A DNA stretch of 64,000 nucleotides from Castor canadensis (Eukaryota > Chordata > Mammalia > Rodentia > Castoridae), in the NCBI RefSeq assembly GCF_047511655.1, contig NC_133396.1:134177490-134241489 (forward strand). The letters run 5' to 3'. The translations under genes were made by a program, and so were the position numbers. Positions 59,231 to 64,000 of the stretch are shown here, piece by piece; position 1 is the stretch's first letter; each line of letters opens with the position of its first letter. The notes beneath the pieces were generated by a model that saw nothing but the letters and a program-made list of their open reading frames with translations, did no database searches and was not told the origin of the DNA.

Positions 59231-59509
59231 TATTCCTTTTTATACAAAAAATTTTTAAGTCTGGGCTCTAAATTTTGTTCCAGAGGATTTAGATGTTGTG
59301 GCAATAATATATTATTTTTTGCTGTTATTTTAATGTAATCATCATCCTTCAATACCTTGTGTTCTTCCTTCTGCTTGATCTAAAGTCTATTGTTAATGAT
59401 TTCCGCTGATGTTTTTATTTGATTTACTGAAGTTTTCATTTCCAAGACTTTCATTTGTTTTCTTTTCCCTTTTTTTTTCAGAATGTGTATTGCTCAAACC
59501 CCATGTTGT

Positions 59510-59638
59510 TTCTCTGAGGTTGATACAAGGACTGGCACTGATATTGAACCAAAGAGCTTTGTGCACATTCTGGCAATGGTAATGAAGTAATGTCTCCATT
59601 GTCAACAGTTGGGGGAGGTCCTCATTCTCCTGTAGAAT
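59510..59638 (-). pseudogene. Decayed SCR19-type exon of a second factor H family gene
   Basis: The minus strand has an intact acceptor (ttttcag) followed by a phase-1 exon reading DSTGE, stop, [16 protein letters not shown] and later [10 protein letters not shown]. This follows the CFH/CFHR1-type SCR19 ([20 protein letters not shown] and VEYQCQNLYQ). The first module cysteine is replaced by a stop, alignment is lost after about 45 residues, and no donor remains. It is closer to the CFH/CFHR1 type than to the CFHR5 exon at 12861-13043. It lies 17 kb upstream of CFHR5 in the same orientation; no matching SCR20 exon was found below it, where L1 now sits. Confidence 0.82.
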
Positions 59639-59999
59639 CTGAAAACATCATTTGATTTATCAAGAGACCAAATCAATGAACAGGCTAATACAAAGTCAAT
59701 ACAATGCAGTGCTATACATAATGTTAACATTTTTGTAATTTCTGGTTAGAGAAATGACTGCTTGAATAAATTTCAATCACATATTTAGAGTTACACTTTT
59801 CAGCTCATCCTTTCACCTCACTGAAGGCACATATAAAACAATAAATATGCTTGCTTTGCAATGTTTTAGTATTAAAAATGGCTTAACAAATAAATGCTGA
59901 ACAGAGAGAGATCTGAGACAAAGTTTGATTTACTTTATCTCTAATAAAAGGAGTATTATTAATTCAGAGAATTTAAAGGGAAATTATTGCCTGTTTTAA
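59639..59999. other. Intronic flank of the SCR19-like pseudo-exon
   Basis: Would be intron sequence of the lost gene. Nothing else recognised before the L1 at 60000. Confidence 0.4.
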
Positions 60000-62325
60000 T
60001 TATAATTTTAATGGATATATTCATTATACAGGGGGCATTCTGACAATCTGAGTAGACTTATATTGTACATTGGTTAGATCACCTCCCTCTTCTCTCCCCT
60101 TCAATCCCTTCCCTGAATGACTTAAAGCATTTGCAAGAGGTTTTCTTGCTTTATTTCATATACATATAGGAAGTCCATCAACCATACCTTCATCCTAATC
60201 TTCATTCACTCTCCTCCTCCACCAGTACCTCTCCAGACCCATTCTGTACTTATTTTTAAGTCCTGTCTTTCATTGTTAATATTTTAGTTGATGTTCAGTA
60301 ACTTTATACACTTTATTTAAGTAATATGTTTATACTTTATTTTGATCCATTTAACCACTTCCATTACTTTCCCTAACCCATTTACCTCCCACCTCCCACT
60401 TTTCAATAGCTTTCAGTACACATCCTTATATCCTCTAATTTTAGATATTTTTTTAAAGTCAATTTTTTGTAGTCTTTGGGCTTGAACTCAGGGCCTCACC
60501 CTTGCTAGGCAGGTGCACTACCACTTGAGCCAGCCCACCAGCCCTCCTCTACCTTTACAGATGTTATGTATATGTTTATCTGTTGGACCTGTGTTTCACC
60601 TATGAGAGAAAACATGCAACTCTGTCTTTCTGAGCCTGGCTTACTTTACTTAACATGTTGTCTTTCAATTTTATCCACTTACCTTCAAACTACATGCCAT
60701 TGATCCTTATGGTTGTGTAAGACTCCATTGTGTATATATATACATTTTCTTAATCCATTCATCAGTTGTAGGGCCTCTGGGCTGTTTCCAGAGCTTGGCT
60801 ATTATGAATAGTGCTGCAGTGAACTTGGTGTACAAGTGTCTCTATTATATCCTGACTTATGTTCTTTTGGGTAGATAACCATGAGCAGTATCACTGAATC
60901 ATATGGCAGTTCTATTTTTAGCTTTTTGAGGAATCTCCATCCTGCTTTTCATAGTAGTTGTACTAATTTGCTTTGCCACCAACAATGTATGAGGATTCCT
61001 GTTTTGCTGCATCCTCACCAGCATTTGTTATTGCTATTGCCCTTGAATATGGTCATTCTAATAGGAATGAGATGAATGCTGAATGCAGTTTTTCTCTGTC
61101 TCCCTTTTTTAGCCAGGGAAGTTGAACACTTCTTTATGTATTTACTGGCCATTTGTACCTCTTCCTTTGACAATTCTGGTTAATTCATGTGCCCATTTCT
61201 TCACTGGGATGTTGATTCTTTGGCGGTTGAGTTTTTTGAGTTCCCTATAGATTGTGGATATTAGTCCCTTATTGGATGAGTAGCTTGCAAAGATTTTCTC
61301 TCATTCTGTGGGCTGTCTCTTGAGTCTAATGACTGTTTCCTTTGCTGTGCAGAAGCTGTTTAGTTTGCTGCAATACCATTTGTTCATTGTTTCTCTTAGA
61401 TGCTGAGGCTTTAGTGCTCTGTTTAGGAAGTCGCTCCCTATACCTATCTGTTCTAGTGTATTTCTTACTATTTCCTGGAATTGTTTCAAAGTTTCAGGCT
61501 GTGGCTCTTAGATGCACTTCGTGTTGATTTTTGGTACAGGGTGAAGAACAAGGGTCTAGTTTCATGCTTCTACATGTAAATATCCAGTTTTCCCAACAAC
61601 ATTTGTTGAAGAGGCTGTGTTTTCTCCATCATGTGTTTTGGGCTCCTTTGTTGAAGATCAGTTGGTTATAGATATATGGTTTTATATCTGCATCTCTATT
61701 GTAATCCATTTGTCTTCCTGTCTGTTTTTATGCTAATACCATGTTGTTTTTATTGTTTTGGCTCTGTAGTATAGTTTGATGTTGGATATTGCGATACCTC
61801 CAGCATTGGACTTTTTGCTTAGAATTGCTTTGGCTACTTGAGGTCTTTTGTGTTTCCTTATGGATTAATTTTTCTATTTCTGTGAAGAATGTCATTGGAA
61901 TTTTGGTAGGGACTGCATTGAACATGTAGAACACTTTTGGTAGCATGGCCATTTTCACAATGTTGATTCTACCAATCCATGAGCATAAGAGATCTTTTCA
62001 TTTTCTGATGTCTTTTTCAATTTCTCTTTTCAATGATTTATAGCTTCATTGAAAAGGTCTTAGTTTTCTTTGTTAAATTTATCCCAAGGCCCTTTATTGT
62101 TTTTGAGACTATTGTAATTGACGGTTTCCTTGATTTCCTTCTCAGTCTGTTCATTGTTAGTATATAGGAAGGCTACTGATTTCTGCATGTTAATTTTGTA
62201 TCCTACTATTTTGTTGAAAGAGTTTATGATAGCTAATAGTTTTTTGGCAGAGGTTTTGGGATCTTTTAAGAATCATATCATCTGCATTTAGGGATAATTT
62301 GACTGCTTTCTTCCTTATTTGAATG
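60000..62325 (-). mobile_element. Old L1, 3' UTR and part of ORF2
   Basis: The minus strand carries ORF2 pieces (61301-61489 TLEQIGIGSDFLNRALKPQH; 61728-61958 [21 protein letters not shown]) after a diverged 3' UTR from about 60000. It contains a tRNA-type SINE at 60462-60545. Many breaks; dead. Confidence 0.78.
60462..60545 (-). mobile_element. tRNA-derived SINE
   Basis: Antisense reading of a tRNA-like head: ttgaactcagggcctcac, cttgctaggcaggtgc and accacttgagccagccc. This form is common in some rodents. It is inserted in the L1 3' UTR. Confidence 0.72.
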
Positions 62326-64000
62326 CCTTTTTATTATTTATATGTGCATACAAGGCTTGGGTCATTTCTCTCCTATGCCTCCACACACTCCCTTACCACC
62401 CACTCCACCCCCTCCCTCTCCTCCCCACCCCCTCACTACCGGGCAGAAACTATTTTGCCCTTATTTCTAATTTTGTTGTAGAGAAAGTATAAACAATAAT
62501 AGGAAGGAACAAGGGTTTTTACTGGCTGAGATAAGGATAGCTATACAGGGCATTGAATCACATTAATTTCCTGTGCGTGTGTGTTACCTTCTAGCTTAAT
62601 TCTTTTTAATCTCACTTTTCTCTATTTCCTGGTCCCCTTCTCCTATTGGCCTCAGTTGCTTTTAAGGTATCTGCTTTAGTTTCTCTGTGTTGAAGGCAAC
62701 AAATGGTAGCTAATTTTTTAGGTGTCTTACCTATCCTCACCCCTCCCTTGTGTGCTCTCACTTTTATCATGTGCTCAAAGTCCAATCCCATTGTTGTGTT
62801 TGCCCTTGATCTAATGTCCACATATGAGGGAGAACATATGATTTTTGGTCTTTTGGGCCAGGCTAACCTCACTCAGAATGATGTTCTCCAATTCCAGCCA
62901 TTTACCAGTGAATGATAACATTTCATTCTTCTTCATGGCTGCATAAAATTCCATTGTGTATAGGTACCACATTTTCTTAATCCATTCATCAGTGCTGGGG
63001 CATCTTGGATGTTTCCATAACTTGGCTATTGTGAATAGTGCTGCAATAAACATGGGTGTACAGGTGCCTCTGGAGTAACCTGTGTCACAGTCTTTTGGGT
63101 ATATCCCCAAGAGTGGTATTGCTGGATCAAATGGTAGATCAATGTCTAGCTTTTTAAGTAGCTTCCAAATTTTTTTCCAGAGTGGTTGTACTAGTTTACA
63201 TTCCCACCAACAGTGTAAGAGGGTTCCTTTTTCCCCGCATCCTCGCCAACACTTGTTGTTCATGGTGTTGCTAATGATGGCTATTCTAACAGGGCTGAGG
63301 TGGAATCTTAATGTGGTTTTAATTTGCATTTCCTTTATTGGTAGAGATGGTGAGCATTTTTTCATTTGTTTTTTGGCCATTTGAATTTCTTCTTTTGAGA
63401 AAGTTCTGTTTAGTTCACTTGCCCATTTCTTTATTGGTGCATTAGTTTTAGGAGAATTTAGTTTTTTAAGTTCCCTATATAGTCTGCTTATCATTCCTTT
63501 GACTGATGTGTAGCTGGCATATATTTTCTCCCACTCTGTGGGTGTTCTCTTCAGTTTAGAGACCATTTCTTTTGTTGAGCAGAAGCTTTTTAGTTTTATG
63601 AAGTCCCATTTATCTATACTTTCTCTTAGTTGTTGAGTTGTTCCATTGAGAAAGTTCTTGCCTATACCTATTAATTCCAGAGAATTTCCTGCTCTTTCCT
63701 GTGCCAGCTTTAGAGTTTGGGGTCTGATATTAAGATCCTTAATCCATTTTGAGTTAATATTGCCATAGGGTTTCAGTTTTTTGCAAACTGCTAACCAGTT
63801 TTCCCAGCAGTTTTTATTGAAGAGGCTATCATTTCTCTATTGTATATTTTTAGTGCCTTTGCCACAGACAAGTTGGTTATAGTTGTGTGGCTTCATATCT
63901 GGGTCCTCTATTCTGTTCCACTGGTCTTCATGTCTGTTTTTGTGCCAGTACCATGCTGTTTTTAATGTTATTGCTTTGTAATATAGTTTGAAGTTGGATA
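62326..64000 (-). mobile_element. L1, 3' end and ORF2 C-terminus, runs off the window
   Basis: The minus strand at 62811-63566 is open for 251 codons of ORF2 C-terminus: [36 protein letters not shown] and the PAIPLLGIYPKD and [13 protein letters not shown] motifs, ending ...SLICGH. 62340-62810 is the 3' UTR with pyrimidine-rich tracts. The long frame suggests a comparatively young copy. Beyond 63566 the frame is interrupted. It appears inserted in the older L1 at 60000-62325. Confidence 0.85.

Noticed and set aside
42182-59509. Looked for the SCR20 exon that should follow the SCR19-like pseudo-exon
   Set aside because: Nothing resembling the terminal module was found; most of the interval is nested L1 and ERV sequence.
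62811-63566. Longest open frame of the window (251 codons) as a host gene
   Set aside because: It is the C-terminus of L1 ORF2 with its usual motifs.

Overview
This window is mammalian nuclear DNA: AT-rich, intron-bearing and packed with LINE-1, tRNA-derived and B1/Alu-like SINEs, and MaLR and ERV1 LTR remnants. The SINE types and the L1 3' end suggest a rodent, possibly the beaver lineage; that placement is from memory of repeat families and is unchecked. The only intact host gene I can support is a complement factor H-related gene of CFHR5 type on the minus strand, 42181 (start codon) down to 8673 (stop codon).

I placed twelve coding exons by hand. Every intron has GT-AG ends, every junction is phase 1, and the summed coding length is 2067 nt, giving an open frame of 688 residues: a signal peptide followed by eleven sushi (SCR/CCP) modules. 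By resemblance the modules match CFH SCR6, 7, 8, 9, 10, 11, 12, 13, 14, 19 and 20. Human CFHR5 as I know it has nine modules and lacks the SCR8- and SCR9-like pair, so this gene looks like a longer form. Tyr34 and Tyr39 of the first module, part of the published CFHR dimer surface, are kept. SCR6 of the protein has a fifth cysteine.

Layout: 1-8672 is downstream flank holding L1 fragments, SINEs and one MaLR LTR. 8673-42181 is the gene, with L1s in introns 3, 5 and 8 and MaLR LTRs in introns 3, 4, 5, 10 and 11. 42182-43655 is the 5' flank, with an HNF4-like motif. 43660-59460 is a nest of insertions: an old L1 split by a near full-length younger L1 (16-bp target duplication), itself split by an ERV1 provirus fossil (ATAT duplication) and by a short L1 3' stub (15-bp duplication). 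The provirus fossil contains an inner LTR and a 5S rRNA retropseudogene. At 59510-59638 lies a decayed exon like CFH/CFHR SCR19, showing that a second gene of the factor H cluster once ended upstream in the same orientation. From 60000 to the window end there are two more minus-strand L1s.

The factor H family binds C3b/C3d and polyanionic surfaces. CFHR proteins lack the N-terminal regulatory modules of CFH and are thought mainly to compete with it. I found no wholly unknown system. The most notable features are the eleven-module architecture, the extra cysteine, the fossil second gene and the readable order of insertions.
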